Assembly (NCBI RefSeq): GCF_013408535.1
Contig: NZ_JACBZA010000001.1
Location: 5,974,850-6,038,849, forward strand
Reading direction: 5' to 3'
DNA length: 64,000 nt
Origin: Actinopolymorpha cephalotaxi
Lineage (GTDB): Bacteria > Actinomycetota > Actinomycetes > Propionibacteriales > Actinopolymorphaceae
Shown here: positions 34,471-42,348 of the stretch, piece after piece
Numbering within the stretch: position 1 is the first letter of the stretch
How the letters are laid out: the number at the start of each line of letters is the position of its first letter
The notes under the pieces: generated by a model
Told to the model about the DNA's origin: nothing
The model's database searches: none
Seen by the model: only the letters and a program-made list of their open reading frames with translations
Program-made: the position numbers and the translations under genes

Positions 34471-35109
34471 CTACTGCGTGGCGTCCAGCATCAGCCGCAC
34501 CGCGAGGGCACCGAAAATGGTCGCGGACGCGCGCTCCAGCCAGCGGCGGAACGCCTGCCGGCGCAGCACCCGCTCGGAGAACGTCCCGGCCAGCATGGCC
34601 ACGGAGGAGTCCACCACGATCCCGATGGCGATGAAGATCGCGCCGAGGACCAGGAACTGCGCGGTGGCCGGCCAGCTGTGCGCGCCGGTGGTGAGGAACT
34701 GCGGCATGAACGCGAGGTAGAAGAGGATGACCTTCGGGTTCGCGAGGTTGGTGAGCACGGCCATCACGTACACCCGTGGCAGCGAGCGCGGCTTGCTCGG
34801 CGTACGCACCGAACCGCCCCGGCCCCGGCTGGCCCGCCAGGTCATCACGGCGAGGTAGACCAGGAACAACGCCCCGGCGATCCGGATGCCCTCGAGGACC
34901 AGCGGCGCGGTCCTGATCAACGCGCCCAGGCCGAACGCCGCCGCCACGGTGTGCACCGTGAGCCCGGTCGACATTCCGGCCGCGGCGACGAAGCCCGTCC
35001 GGCGACCGCCGGAAACCGCGTGGGCGAGGACGAACATCATGTCCGGGCCGGGTACGACGCTGATCAGCGCCACCGCGACGACGAACGCGATGAGCAGGGC
35101 GTGGTTCAT
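34471..35109 (-). CDS. LysE/RhtB-family amino-acid exporter
   Basis: 212 residues with six membrane helices; N-terminal signature VVPGPDMMFVLAHAVSGGRRTGFVAAAG and central NPKVILFYLAFMPQF, both typical of LysE/RhtB exporters of amino acids or their analogues. ATG 35109 is preceded by AGGAGGACC; the longer frame to 35166 lacks a ribosome site. Monocistronic. Substrate not determinable. Confidence 0.92.
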   Translation of the reverse strand: MNHALLIAFVVAVALISVVPGPDMMFVLAHAVSGGRRTGFVAAAGMSTGLTVHTVAAAFGLGALIRTAPLVLEGIRIAGALFLVYLAVMTWRASRGRGGSVRTPSKPRSLPRVYVMAVLTNLANPKVILFYLAFMPQFLTTGAHSWPATAQFLVLGAIFIAIGIVVDSSVAMLAGTFSERVLRRQAFRRWLERASATIFGALAVRLMLDATQ

Positions 35110-35435
35110 GGAGCTGGGGTCCTCCTGGTTCAGCTGAGACGGTCGCCCGGTCGGGGCGCACGCCAAAGGGGAGCCACTGTGTGGGCGGCTCCCTGGTGGT
35201 TACGTTGTGTGCCGGCCGGGGGTCTGGGATCGCCAGCGCCGGCGGCCTGCACACCTTAGATGGCCGAGGTCCACCGTCCCGAACGCCCTGGCACCCAGGG
35301 CGCATTCCACCGCGTTGGGTGGCCGATCGGTCGCCGCCGGGTATGTCGATCAGTGCTCGTCGCCGTTGTTACGCTCTGCCACTGTGCGGACCCTCCGGCG
35401 GCTCGGGCAGCTCGGGCAGGCACTCTCGGCGCCCG
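35110..35435. other. Gene-free spacer between dedA and lysE
   Basis: 326 bp downstream of the dedA stop and upstream of lysE, both leftward. It presumably holds the lysE promoter. I see no conserved gene, strong hairpin or tandem repeat in it. Confidence 0.5.
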
Positions 35436-36194
35436 TCACTCCGCGGTTTCGTCGCCCAGTCGCCGGCGGCCTCGCCGCGTTCGGCGTTCCACCCACTCAC
35501 CGTCCCGGTCGACTCCGTCGTCACCGACCTGGTCGCGTTCGCGGCGCAGCAGGCGGACCGCGACGAACGCCACCACCACCAGGGCGGCGACCGCGACGAT
35601 CGCCGTGGAGAACATCCCGACGTACACCTCGACCAGCGACCAGTGCTCGCCCAGGAAGTAGCCGGCGAGGATCAGTGCGGAGTTCCACAGCGCGCTGCCG
35701 GCCGCGGTGAGCGGTACGAACAACATCAGCGGCATGCGTTCCACACCGGCCGGGATCGAGATCATGCTGCGGAACAGCGGCACCATCCGGCCGAAGAACA
35801 CCGTCGACCGCCCGTGCCGCAGGAACCACTCCTCGGTCCGGTCGACGTCGGACACCTTCACCAGGGGCAGCTTCCGCACCAGTCCACGCGTACGCTCGCG
35901 CCCCACCGCCGCGCCGAGGAAGTACAGAACGAGCGCGCCCAGCGTCGAGCCCAGCGTGGTCCAGCCGATGGCGCCCACCAGGCTCAGGTCACCCCGGCTG
36001 GCGGCGAACCCGGCCAGGGGCAGGATCAGCTCGCTGGGGATGGGCGGGAAGAGGTTCTCCAGGAAGACCGCCACGCCGGCGCCCGGGCTGCCGAGCTTCT
36101 CCATCAGTCCGGTGACCCAGCCGACGATCCCGCCGGTCGGCTCGGCCTTCGCCGCCACTGTCATGGCGCTCACAAACCCACTCCGTTCGATCAT
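35436..36194 (-). CDS. DedA-family membrane protein
   Basis: 252 residues. DedA/VTT-domain landmarks: ENLFPPIPSELILPLAGFAASRG, GSTLGALVLYFLGAAVGRERTRGL, RHGRSTVFFGRMVPLFRSMISIPAG and the final AAGSALWNSALILAGYFLGEHW. DedA proteins act as lipid (undecaprenyl phosphate or phospholipid) flippases or transporters and support envelope homeostasis. The ATG at 36194 is used; ATG 36164 is an alternative. The gene is divergent from the methyltransferase over 281 bp. Confidence 0.93.
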   Translation of the reverse strand: MIERSGFVSAMTVAAKAEPTGGIVGWVTGLMEKLGSPGAGVAVFLENLFPPIPSELILPLAGFAASRGDLSLVGAIGWTTLGSTLGALVLYFLGAAVGRERTRGLVRKLPLVKVSDVDRTEEWFLRHGRSTVFFGRMVPLFRSMISIPAGVERMPLMLFVPLTAAGSALWNSALILAGYFLGEHWSLVEVYVGMFSTAIVAVAALVVVAFVAVRLLRRERDQVGDDGVDRDGEWVERRTRRGRRRLGDETAE

Positions 36195-36475
36195 GCCTGG
36201 ACGCTACGAACCGCCACTGGGTGGCGACCATGAGGTACGCCGCACAGTTCGGTGGCCCGGCCACACCTCGCCCCTGCGGAAACCGCACTACCCGAAAGAG
36301 CGCGGCGCCCCGGTGTCACGACTGTGGCGGCCCACCTCAGGGAGCAACGATCGGGCCCTTCCGGGCGCTCCCGATCAACTCGTCCGTGGTGTGGCGAACG
36401 CTTCGCTCGGGCCGCTGTGTCCGACCCTTCTGGTATTCATCTGTGCACACCAGTCCGACGACTTCGGAGCCGCAG

Positions 36476-37120
36476 ATGAGCACCCGATACGACGACGTAC
36501 TCGACAGTCTCCGGGTCGCCTACGACGGCGGCGCCGAACGCCGCGACGCGATGGACAAGGCGCCGTGGAAGCTCGCCGAACGCGAGGCCTACCTCGACCG
36601 GCTGCGAGCCGAGGGAGTCGCGACGCTTCTCGAGGTCGGCGCGGGCACCGGCCAGGACAGCGCCTACTTCCGCGACCACGGTCTGCGGGTCGCGGCCACC
36701 GACCTGTCCCCGGCGATGGTGGAGCGCTGCCGGGAGAAGGGCATCGACGCACACGTCGCCGACTTCCTGCACCTCGGCTTCCCGCCCGAGTCCTTCGACG
36801 CCGCGTACGCCATGAACTGCCTGCTGCACGTGCCGAACGCCGACCTGCCGGCGGCGCTGGAGTCCATCGCGACCGTGCTACGGCCGGGCGGGTTGTTCTA
36901 TCTCGGTGTGTACGGAGGCGCACAGGGCGAGGGGCCGCTGGCCGACGACCGGCACGACCCGCCGCGGTTCTTCGCCTCGCGGACCGACGAGGAGCTCCAG
37001 GACTACGCGCGGCAGGCGTTCGAGGTGGTGGACTTCCACGTGGTGGAGGTCACGGACTTCCACGGCGACCCCGCGGCGGTGTTCCGGTTCCAGTCCCTGA
37101 CCCTTCGACGCCCGGCCTGA
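36476..37120 (+). CDS. Class I SAM-dependent methyltransferase
   Basis: 214 residues. Motif I LLEVGAGTGQDSAYFRDHGLRVAATDLS (with acidic residue for the ribose), motif II AHVADFLHLGFPPESFDAAYAMNCLLHVP, and post-motif VLRPGGLFYLGVYGG. The substrate is unknown. ATG 36476 begins MSTRYDD; the longer in-frame extension to 36221 is rejected because it lies in the promoter area of dedA. No co-transcribed neighbour. Confidence 0.88.
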   Translation: MSTRYDDVLDSLRVAYDGGAERRDAMDKAPWKLAEREAYLDRLRAEGVATLLEVGAGTGQDSAYFRDHGLRVAATDLSPAMVERCREKGIDAHVADFLHLGFPPESFDAAYAMNCLLHVPNADLPAALESIATVLRPGGLFYLGVYGGAQGEGPLADDRHDPPRFFASRTDEELQDYARQAFEVVDFHVVEVTDFHGDPAAVFRFQSLTLRRPA

Positions 37121-37186
37121 GCGCCCGCGGCGACCGTTCAGAGCGCCTGCGGCCGCGTCGGCCGCAGCCCCCGAGGCGGACGTACC

Positions 37187-37888
37187 TCAGCCGCCGGTGA
37201 GCTCGACCCGATCGAGTGGCACCGGTCGTACGGTTCCGCCCTTGGCGTCCCAGCGGACGAGTTCGGCGGCCGGAAGGACGACGGAACCCAACTCGGCCTC
37301 CCCCTGGTCGTCGCACCAGGTGAGGACGGCTCCGACGTCGATCGCCGGGGCGGCGAAGTGCACCAGGTTGACGTACCAGTCCCGGGCCAGCCGAGAAACG
37401 GACGGTCCCGGTCGGTCCGAACCAGAACCCGCCCGGAGCGAGCTGTCGATCCGCCGCCTCAGCGTGTCCGCCGTGTCGTCCTCGGGGTGGGCGAGCACCG
37501 CGACCCCGCGCGGATGCGGACCGACACCCCGAAGGACGAGGCGTACGGCAGGCAGACCGGTCGCCGCGGCCCGCAGCGCGGCGCCGAACATCCGCACCCG
37601 CCGGTCGGTAGGCGAAACGCCGGGGCGATGCGGCTCGAACGTGCAGATGGTCAGGTGCAGGCTGTCCGCGTCGTGTATCCAGTGGCCCGGACCGGCGACC
37701 GCGCCCACCTGCCGGGCCAAACCCGCAACGTCGTGGCGGACCTGGCCGGGCAGTCGGAAGATCGCGCTGATCCCCCAGCGGCCACCGTGGCCGACCGCGA
37801 CCTCCGGGACCACCTCGCCGGCCGCGAACCGGTCGCGCGCCCGGACCCGCATCCGGTCCGTCTCGTCGCCTGTTCGCTCGTCCACCAC
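37187..37888 (-). CDS. Possible 2H-phosphoesterase-like (2'-5' RNA ligase fold) protein
   Basis: 233 residues from GTG 37888 (alternatives: GTG 37885, ATG 37852). One HxT motif is visible (LHLTICTFEPH), and DWYVNLVHFAAP might be the second half, but its HxT/S is degenerate. Between them lie RLVLRGVGPHPRGVAVLAHPEDD and DTLRRRIDSSLRA, which resemble the 2H fold's strands and helix. I therefore propose this family with low confidence. The gene ends 24 bp before methyltransferase 36476-37120's tail region on the opposite strand and begins 26 bp after the VOC gene's stop. Confidence 0.55.
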   Translation of the reverse strand: MVDERTGDETDRMRVRARDRFAAGEVVPEVAVGHGGRWGISAIFRLPGQVRHDVAGLARQVGAVAGPGHWIHDADSLHLTICTFEPHRPGVSPTDRRVRMFGAALRAAATGLPAVRLVLRGVGPHPRGVAVLAHPEDDTADTLRRRIDSSLRAGSGSDRPGPSVSRLARDWYVNLVHFAAPAIDVGAVLTWCDDQGEAELGSVVLPAAELVRWDAKGGTVRPVPLDRVELTGG

Positions 37889-37914
37889 GCCGCGATCATG
37901 GCAGGCGCCGGGCG

Positions 37915-38289
37915 CTACAAGTAGAGGCAGAAGGGATGGCCGGCCGGATCGAGGTACACGCGTACGTCGTCCTGCGGCTGGTGGTCGGCGAGGGTTGCGC
38001 CAGCCGCCTCCGCGTGCGCGCCGGCCGCGTCGAGGTCGTCGACGTTGATGTCGAGGTGCGCCATCATCTGCTGCGCGCCGGCGGCGGCGGGCCACGTGGG
38101 GCGGACGTAGGCGGGCTCGGTCTGGAACGACAGGGCCGCACCGCCGCCGTCGCGATCCAGGCGCACCCAGCCGGGCTTGTCCTGCACGACCTTCCAGCCC
38201 AGCAGCCGGACGTAGAAGGCCGCCAGCGCCTGCGCGTCGGAGGACTCCAGCACGGTGGCTGTGACGTGCATGCGGGGTCGCTCTGTCAT
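37915..38289 (-). CDS. VOC-family (glyoxalase/bleomycin-resistance fold) protein
   Basis: 124 residues with paired beta-alpha-beta-beta-beta modules: HVTATVLESSDAQALAAFYVRLLGW and the C-terminal DDVRVYLDPAGHPFCLYL, a standard ending for this family. Metal ligands are plausible (His in the first strand, Glu/Asp in MAHLDINVDD). The substrate is unknown. ATG 38289 follows AAGGAGG at ideal spacing. Confidence 0.9.
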   Translation of the reverse strand: MTERPRMHVTATVLESSDAQALAAFYVRLLGWKVVQDKPGWVRLDRDGGGAALSFQTEPAYVRPTWPAAAGAQQMMAHLDINVDDLDAAGAHAEAAGATLADHQPQDDVRVYLDPAGHPFCLYL

Positions 38290-38399
38290 GGCTGCCTCCT
38301 TCAGCGGCCGGGCACGCAGGGGTTCGGCCCGGTGCCGCCGGACAGTAGCGACGCCCACCGACAAGCCGCGCAGTCAAGCCACGGAGTCAGGCCGCGGAC

Positions 38400-38966
38400 T
38401 CAGCGCCGTGCGGTCAGCTCCACCGTCGTCGGGAGTTCGTCCAACTCGACGGCCTGCCGTACTCGCGCCAGCGCCTGGTCGATCCGGGCCCGGGCCGCTG
38501 CCGGGTCCGCGTCGTGGTCCAGGACCACGTGCAGGTGAAGCCGGGGATGGGCCGCCGAACCGGTCAGCCGGGCGTGGCCGCGATGGAGGTACGGGCTGTC
38601 GGCGAGGTCGTTCTCGATCGCGGCGGTGACCGCCTTGCCGGGGAGGTTGGTCACCCCCTGCCGCGAGTCGGGTTCGAGGCGGAGGTTGCGCAGGCTGTCG
38701 ACCCGGGTCTGGCTGGCCAGCCACCACAGTGCCAGCAGCGCCAGCACGATCGCGACCACGGCGAGCGCGGGCCAGAACCACTTCTGCTCGACGCCGAACC
38801 GGACGGTCGCCGGATCGATGACCGGGCCGGAGGCGGGGCCGAACATGCGGGGAAGAAGGTTCAGTCCACGCGCCAGCCCGGCCGCGCCGGCCAGCAGCAG
38901 GACCAGCCCGACCAGGGCGAGCCCCACTCGGTTCCTCAGGGCGGTGCGACGATTCCTCGTGGTCAT
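38400..38966 (-). CDS. AmaP-like membrane anchor for Asp23 proteins
   Basis: 188 residues: two membrane helices (about 15-35 and 63-84), then a soluble domain of about 100 residues (RVDSLRNLRLEPDSRQGVTNLPGKAVTAAIENDLADSPYLHRGHARLTG, ending DELPTTVELTARR). The build matches AmaP, which in Staphylococcus anchors Asp23 at the membrane. It is the last gene of the Asp23 operon, five bases after the DUF6286 gene. Role inferred from architecture and context. Confidence 0.75.
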   Translation of the reverse strand: MTTRNRRTALRNRVGLALVGLVLLLAGAAGLARGLNLLPRMFGPASGPVIDPATVRFGVEQKWFWPALAVVAIVLALLALWWLASQTRVDSLRNLRLEPDSRQGVTNLPGKAVTAAIENDLADSPYLHRGHARLTGSAAHPRLHLHVVLDHDADPAAARARIDQALARVRQAVELDELPTTVELTARR

Positions 38967-38971
38967 CTGAC

Positions 38972-39610
38972 TCAGTCCTGTCTGCGGCGAACGGTGACCC
39001 GGACGGTCGGGCGACCCGCCATCGGTGCGAGTTCGTCGACGCGTTCGGTGACGGCCGTACGGATCTGCTCGTCCAGGCCAGCTACGTCGCGCAGGGGACT
39101 CGACGCGGCCACCCGCACCTTGCGGGCGCTGACAGTGACCTGAGCCGAGGAGACTCCGGGCACCGACTCCGCCGCGCGGGCGAGGTGCCGGCTCATCCCG
39201 ACGGTCTCGATCCCCATCACGACCTGCGGGTCCGCCGACGTCAGCACCACCGCACGCGGTCGGCCCGGCTTCACCGCGAGGAAGAGCAACACCAGCCCGA
39301 GCAGGATGGCGAGACCGCAGACGGCGAACGGGAGCGAGTCGTTCCAGCGCGTGTCCCGGCCCAGCGAGTTCAGCTGTTCGACCGGCAGCAGCCCGGGCGG
39401 GGACCCGAACAGTCCGCCGATCACCTCGATGGCCACCAGCGCGGCCACCACCGCGAGCACGAGCGCGACGATCGTGGCCGGCAGCACCCGGTGGGGACGG
39501 AACACGTGGGTGGCCCGGCGGAGCGACCTGCGGTCACCCGCTCCGGTGGGCGGCGGGGGCGGGGTGGCCCGGTCGTCCGCCGTACGGATCTCCTCGGTGG
39601 TCGCGCTCAC
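38972..39610 (-). CDS. DUF6286-type membrane protein of the Asp23 operon
   Basis: 212 residues: a cytoplasmic N-terminus, two membrane helices (about 45-70 and 92-113), and an Asp23-like soluble C-terminal domain (SVPGVSSAQVTVSARKVRVAASSPL, then TVRVTVRRRQD). The start overlaps the stop of the Asp23 gene upstream (ATGA). Its co-occurrence with Asp23 genes suggests that it is a membrane partner. Confidence 0.75.
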   Translation of the reverse strand: MSATTEEIRTADDRATPPPPPTGAGDRRSLRRATHVFRPHRVLPATIVALVLAVVAALVAIEVIGGLFGSPPGLLPVEQLNSLGRDTRWNDSLPFAVCGLAILLGLVLLFLAVKPGRPRAVVLTSADPQVVMGIETVGMSRHLARAAESVPGVSSAQVTVSARKVRVAASSPLRDVAGLDEQIRTAVTERVDELAPMAGRPTVRVTVRRRQD

Positions 39611-40047
39611 AACACCCTCCTACCGTGCTCGGCCGGGGGTACGAGGTGCGCGACGTCGATGTCGACCTGGCGCACCTGGATCCCGGTGAGTCCGGAGATC
39701 CGCTCCATGACCTGGGTACGGAGGTTCCGCGTCACCTCGCGTACCGGTGCGGGATAGACCACCGAGACGGTCATGCGTACGGTGGCCAGGTCGCCGTCCA
39801 CCTGGGCGGACACCTGCGGTCCGGAGTCGAGTTCGTCGCGGCCGAGAGGGACGCCGAGCACCCGCCGGCTGGCCCCGCCGGCCTGGTCGACCTCGGCGAG
39901 CGCCTGCCCGGCGATGCGTTCGAGGACCCGGCCGGCGATCTCGGTCCGCCCCCGCGACTCCGGCGGGCCCAGCGTCTCCGTCCGGTCCCCTGTGCCGGAC
40001 GCGGACTCGGGCGGGCGGTCCACCGGCGCCTCGGTGGTGGTGGTCAC
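39607..40047 (-). CDS. Asp23/Gls24-family envelope stress protein
   Basis: 146 residues. Core of the Asp23/Gls24 fold: EIAGRVLERIAGQALAEVDQAGG (strand-helix), VDGDLATVRMTVSVVYPAPVREVTRNLRTQVMERISGLTGIQVRQVDIDVAHL. These proteins form membrane-associated sheets or clouds with AmaP. Its ATG overlaps the DUF2273 gene stop by four bases. Second of three Asp23-like proteins in this operon. Confidence 0.88.
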   Translation of the reverse strand: MTTTTEAPVDRPPESASGTGDRTETLGPPESRGRTEIAGRVLERIAGQALAEVDQAGGASRRVLGVPLGRDELDSGPQVSAQVDGDLATVRMTVSVVYPAPVREVTRNLRTQVMERISGLTGIQVRQVDIDVAHLVPPAEHGRRVL

Positions 40048-40235
40048 GACCGCCTCCGGCTACCCAGCAACGCACCCACGTCCAGGTCACCGGTCATCGC
40101 CCGGCCGACCAGCAGGCCCAGCAGACCGAGCACCGCCACGATCAGGAACGCCGAGAACCCGCCGAACGCTCCGGCGAACCCCACGGCCGTACCGAACGCC
40201 AGGCCGATCATCGGCCACCAGCGCGTCTCATCCAT
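40044..40235 (-). CDS. DUF2273-like small membrane protein
   Basis: 63 residues with two hydrophobic stretches (about 9-26 and 28-45: MIGLAFGTAVGFAGAFGGFSAFLIVAVLGLLGLLVGR). DUF2273 proteins are small membrane partners of Asp23 in Gram-positives. ATG 40235 has AAAGGG about eleven bases upstream; a GTG at 40247 would sit too close. Stop and next start overlap by ATGA. Confidence 0.75.
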   Translation of the reverse strand: MDETRWWPMIGLAFGTAVGFAGAFGGFSAFLIVAVLGLLGLLVGRAMTGDLDVGALLGSRRRS

Positions 40236-40275
40236 CGAAGCCCACACCCTTTCGATCAGTCGTCCCGCGAACGCG

Positions 40276-40557
40276 TCACCGCACCCGGGGTTCCCGGCGG
40301 CGCATTCGTCGCCACCACCGGATCAGAAGCCACAGCCCGCCACGTCGGCGGAACGTGCTCACGTCGTCGGCCCGCGCCGCGTCCGCTCGCGATCCCGGCG
40401 ACGGTGTGCGTGCCGACGGGACGCCGCGGCCGGCACGTATCCGCTCCAGCCCGGCGACGAACGCCGCGTGGTCACCGCCCACGTCCGGGTGGTGCGCACG
40501 GACCCACGCCCGGAACGCACTGCGTTCCGCGCGGGAGGTGGCGGGATCCGCGCTCAT
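40276..40557 (-). CDS. Small protein with DnaJ-like HPD motif
   Basis: 93 residues. Residues 12-42 (FRAWVRAHHPDVGGDHAAFVAGL) resemble the second half of a J-domain: HPD at 23-25 followed by VGGD. The helix before HPD is short and basic, and no Gly/Phe or zinc-binding regions are present. The C-terminus is strongly basic and Trp-rich (LWLLIRWWRRMRRR), suggesting membrane or nucleic-acid contact. ATG overlaps the stop of the upstream gene, so it is a bona fide operon member. Co-chaperone function is a hypothesis. Confidence 0.7.
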   Translation of the reverse strand: MSADPATSRAERSAFRAWVRAHHPDVGGDHAAFVAGLERIRAGRGVPSARTPSPGSRADAARADDVSTFRRRGGLWLLIRWWRRMRRREPRVR

Positions 40558-41027
40558 GCGACGCCCGGACCCGTTCCCTCACCGTCCCTGCGCACCGCGC
40601 CACCAGGCCCCTGTCTCCGGTCGGGCTCCTCGTCACCGATCGCCAGGTCGTCGATCGACACGTCGACCCGGCGACCGGGTACGAGCGGAGTGACCGCCGC
40701 GCGTACCTGCTCGGCGACCTCGGCCAGCGGCCGGCCGTACCGAGCCACCACGGCCACCCGGACCTCCTCGTCGCGTACCGCCACCCCGGACACCGAGCGC
40801 CCGGGAAGGTACGTGGCGATGGGCCCGGCGCTGAGCCGGGCCACGTCCGGGCAGGCCGTGATCGCCGCGGCGATCCGGTCCGCCAACCGGCCCGCGTCGG
40901 TGGACTCGGCGGACTCGGAGCGCTCCGCGGACTCGGCGCCGGCCGGCCCGGCACCGATCGGTTCCGTGCCGAGCGACTCCGTGCCGAGCGACTCCGTGCC
41001 GAGCGGCCCGGCCGTCGGTCGGCTCAC
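40554..41027 (-). CDS. Asp23/Gls24-like protein
   Basis: 157 residues. The N-terminal third is low complexity, with tandem SLGTE units encoded by a 15-bp DNA repeat. The rest is an Asp23-like domain: GRLADRIAAAITACPDVARLS, VSGVAVRDEEVRVAVVARYGRPLAEVAEQVRAAVTPLVPGRRVDVSIDDLAI. GTG start at 41027 overlaps the stop of the first Asp23 gene by GTGA. It resembles the C-terminal domain of the anti-sigma fusion encoded divergently at 42339-42914. Confidence 0.75.
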   Translation of the reverse strand: MSRPTAGPLGTESLGTESLGTEPIGAGPAGAESAERSESAESTDAGRLADRIAAAITACPDVARLSAGPIATYLPGRSVSGVAVRDEEVRVAVVARYGRPLAEVAEQVRAAVTPLVPGRRVDVSIDDLAIGDEEPDRRQGPGGAVRRDGEGTGPGVA

Positions 41028-41515
41028 TGGACCCGGGGCTGCTCGGGGGCGTCGTTGGACTCCTGCTCACCGGGCAGGTGAATGTCGCCGACGGTGATGT
41101 TGACCTCGGTGACCTCGAGCCCGCACAGCTTCTCCACCGCGCCCACGACGTTGCGGCGGATGCCCGCGGCGAGGTCGGGGATGGAGACGCCGTACTCGAC
41201 CACGACGTCCAGGTCGATGGCGGCCTGGCGTTCGCCCACCTCGACCGCGACGCCCTGGGTGACGGTGGACGTCGAGCCACCGATCCGTTCGCGCACCGCG
41301 CCGAACGCGCGGGAGATGCCCGCACCCATGGCGTACACGCCACGGACCTCACGGGTGGCCATGCCGACGATCTTCGCGACGACGGCGTCCGCGATCACGG
41401 TGCGGCCGCCGCTGCCGGCCAGGTCGGTCCCGGAGCGGGTGGCCACCGCACCGGTGGACGGTCCGTTGGACTCGCCGGCGGTGGGGGTCTTCTTGTCGTT
41501 CGTCTGCGCAGTCAT
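41024..41515 (-). CDS. Asp23/Gls24-family envelope stress protein (first gene of operon)
   Basis: 163 residues with a clear Asp23/Gls24 domain: TVIADAVVAKIVGMATREVRGVYAMG, VEVGERQAAIDLDVVVEYGVSIPDLAAGIRRNVVGAVEKLCGLEVTEVNITVGDIHLP. ATG 41515 with GAGAGGCG upstream; a longer frame to 41605 lacks a ribosome site. It heads a seven-gene leftward operon (to 38400) in which nearly every junction overlaps, and it is divergent from an ECF sigma/anti-sigma pair. Confidence 0.92.
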   Translation of the reverse strand: MTAQTNDKKTPTAGESNGPSTGAVATRSGTDLAGSGGRTVIADAVVAKIVGMATREVRGVYAMGAGISRAFGAVRERIGGSTSTVTQGVAVEVGERQAAIDLDVVVEYGVSIPDLAAGIRRNVVGAVEKLCGLEVTEVNITVGDIHLPGEQESNDAPEQPRVQ

Positions 41516-41667
41516 GTTCGCCTCTCGTCCGAGCTTCGACACCACCTGCGTCCGGGTGCGATGCCCGGAGTAGTGCCGTGTCCGTGCGTGTGTTGTGCGT
41601 TCCATACGTCCGTCGAAACCCGTCCGACGAGGCGTTCACCTTGCGCCTGCACGAGGTGACCGCCGCT

Positions 41668-41696
41668 TTGCGACTAATCAGGCGGGCGGATATACC
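41668..41696 (+). promoter_or_regulatory. Vegetative-type promoter for the ECF sigma/anti-sigma pair
   Basis: TTGCGA, 17 bases, then TATACC, reading toward the sigma gene whose GTG is 95 bp downstream. Good match and spacing for a housekeeping (sigma-A/HrdB type) promoter. If used, the transcript would begin near 41703 and the CRP-like site at 41741-41756 would lie in the leader. Confidence 0.5.
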
Positions 41697-41740
41697 TAGC
41701 GAAGATGTTCCTGGGTCCCTTCTCCTCACGGGGGTGTGCA

Positions 41741-41756
41741 CGTGATCTGGATCACA
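41741..41756. promoter_or_regulatory. CRP/GlxR-like operator
   Basis: GTGATCTGGATCAC: GTGA, six bases, TCAC, flanked by C and A, with perfect inner symmetry. Differs from the TGTGA-N6-TCACA consensus only at the first base. Located 35 bp before the GTG of the ECF sigma gene and downstream of the predicted promoter, where it would act as a repressor block, or as an activator site for another promoter. Confidence 0.5.
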
Positions 41757-41790
41757 GTCATCCGGACGCCCCCGGTGGCGGGGTGACCGG

Positions 41791-42348
41791 GTGACGACGT
41801 CGGCGCCCCCCGACGAGACCCTGGTGGCGCGTGCGCGGATCGGTGACGCGACCGCGTTCGAGCAGCTCGTACGCCGCTACTCCGGTCCGGCCTACCGGAT
41901 CGCGCTGCGCATCCTGGGCGACGCCGACACGGCACAGGACGTGGCTCAGGAGGCGTTCATCACGGCTTGGCGCCGCCTCGACCGGATCCGCGTGGACCAG
42001 GCCTTTGCCGCCTGGCTCTACCGCATCGTCACCACCGCTGCTCTCCAGGCGGCGCGGAGCCGCCGCGCCCACCCCGATGCCGAACTCGATCATGAACATG
42101 TCAGGCTTCCGCTCTCGGCTTCCGGCCAGCCGGAGCAGCAGGTCCTCGTCGCCGACCTGCTCGCCGCACTTCGAGCGGCCCTCGGGCTGCTCACGCCGGA
42201 GCAACGGGCATGCTGGGTGTTACGAGAGTTGGAGGGGCTCTCCTATGACGAGATCGCCGAGGTCACGGGAATCGGACCCGATGCGGTTCGGGGACGCATC
42301 CATCGCGCCCGCGTCCGCCTCGCCAGGGAGCTGAAACCATGGCGATAG
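41791..42348 (+). CDS. ECF-type RNA polymerase sigma factor
   Basis: 185 residues. Region 2 at about 15-85 (DATAFEQLVRRYSGPAYRIALRILGDADTAQDVAQEAFITAWRRL and FAAWLYRIVTTAALQAARSRR), region 4 at about 125-180 (LLTPEQRACWVLRELEGLSYDEIAEVTGIGPDAVRGRIHRARVRL). GTG 41791 is set by GGCGGGG upstream. The gene overlaps the anti-sigma/Asp23 gene by ten bases, the classic arrangement of a sigma factor with its inhibitor. The divergent Asp23 operon is the obvious candidate target. Confidence 0.92.
   Translation: MTTSAPPDETLVARARIGDATAFEQLVRRYSGPAYRIALRILGDADTAQDVAQEAFITAWRRLDRIRVDQAFAAWLYRIVTTAALQAARSRRAHPDAELDHEHVRLPLSASGQPEQQVLVADLLAALRAALGLLTPEQRACWVLRELEGLSYDEIAEVTGIGPDAVRGRIHRARVRLARELKPWR

Noticed and set aside
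41707-41711. GGAAC on the minus strand upstream of the Asp23 operon as an ECF -35 element
   Set aside because: No matching -10 (CGTC or GTT type) at 15-17 bases; too weak to annotate.
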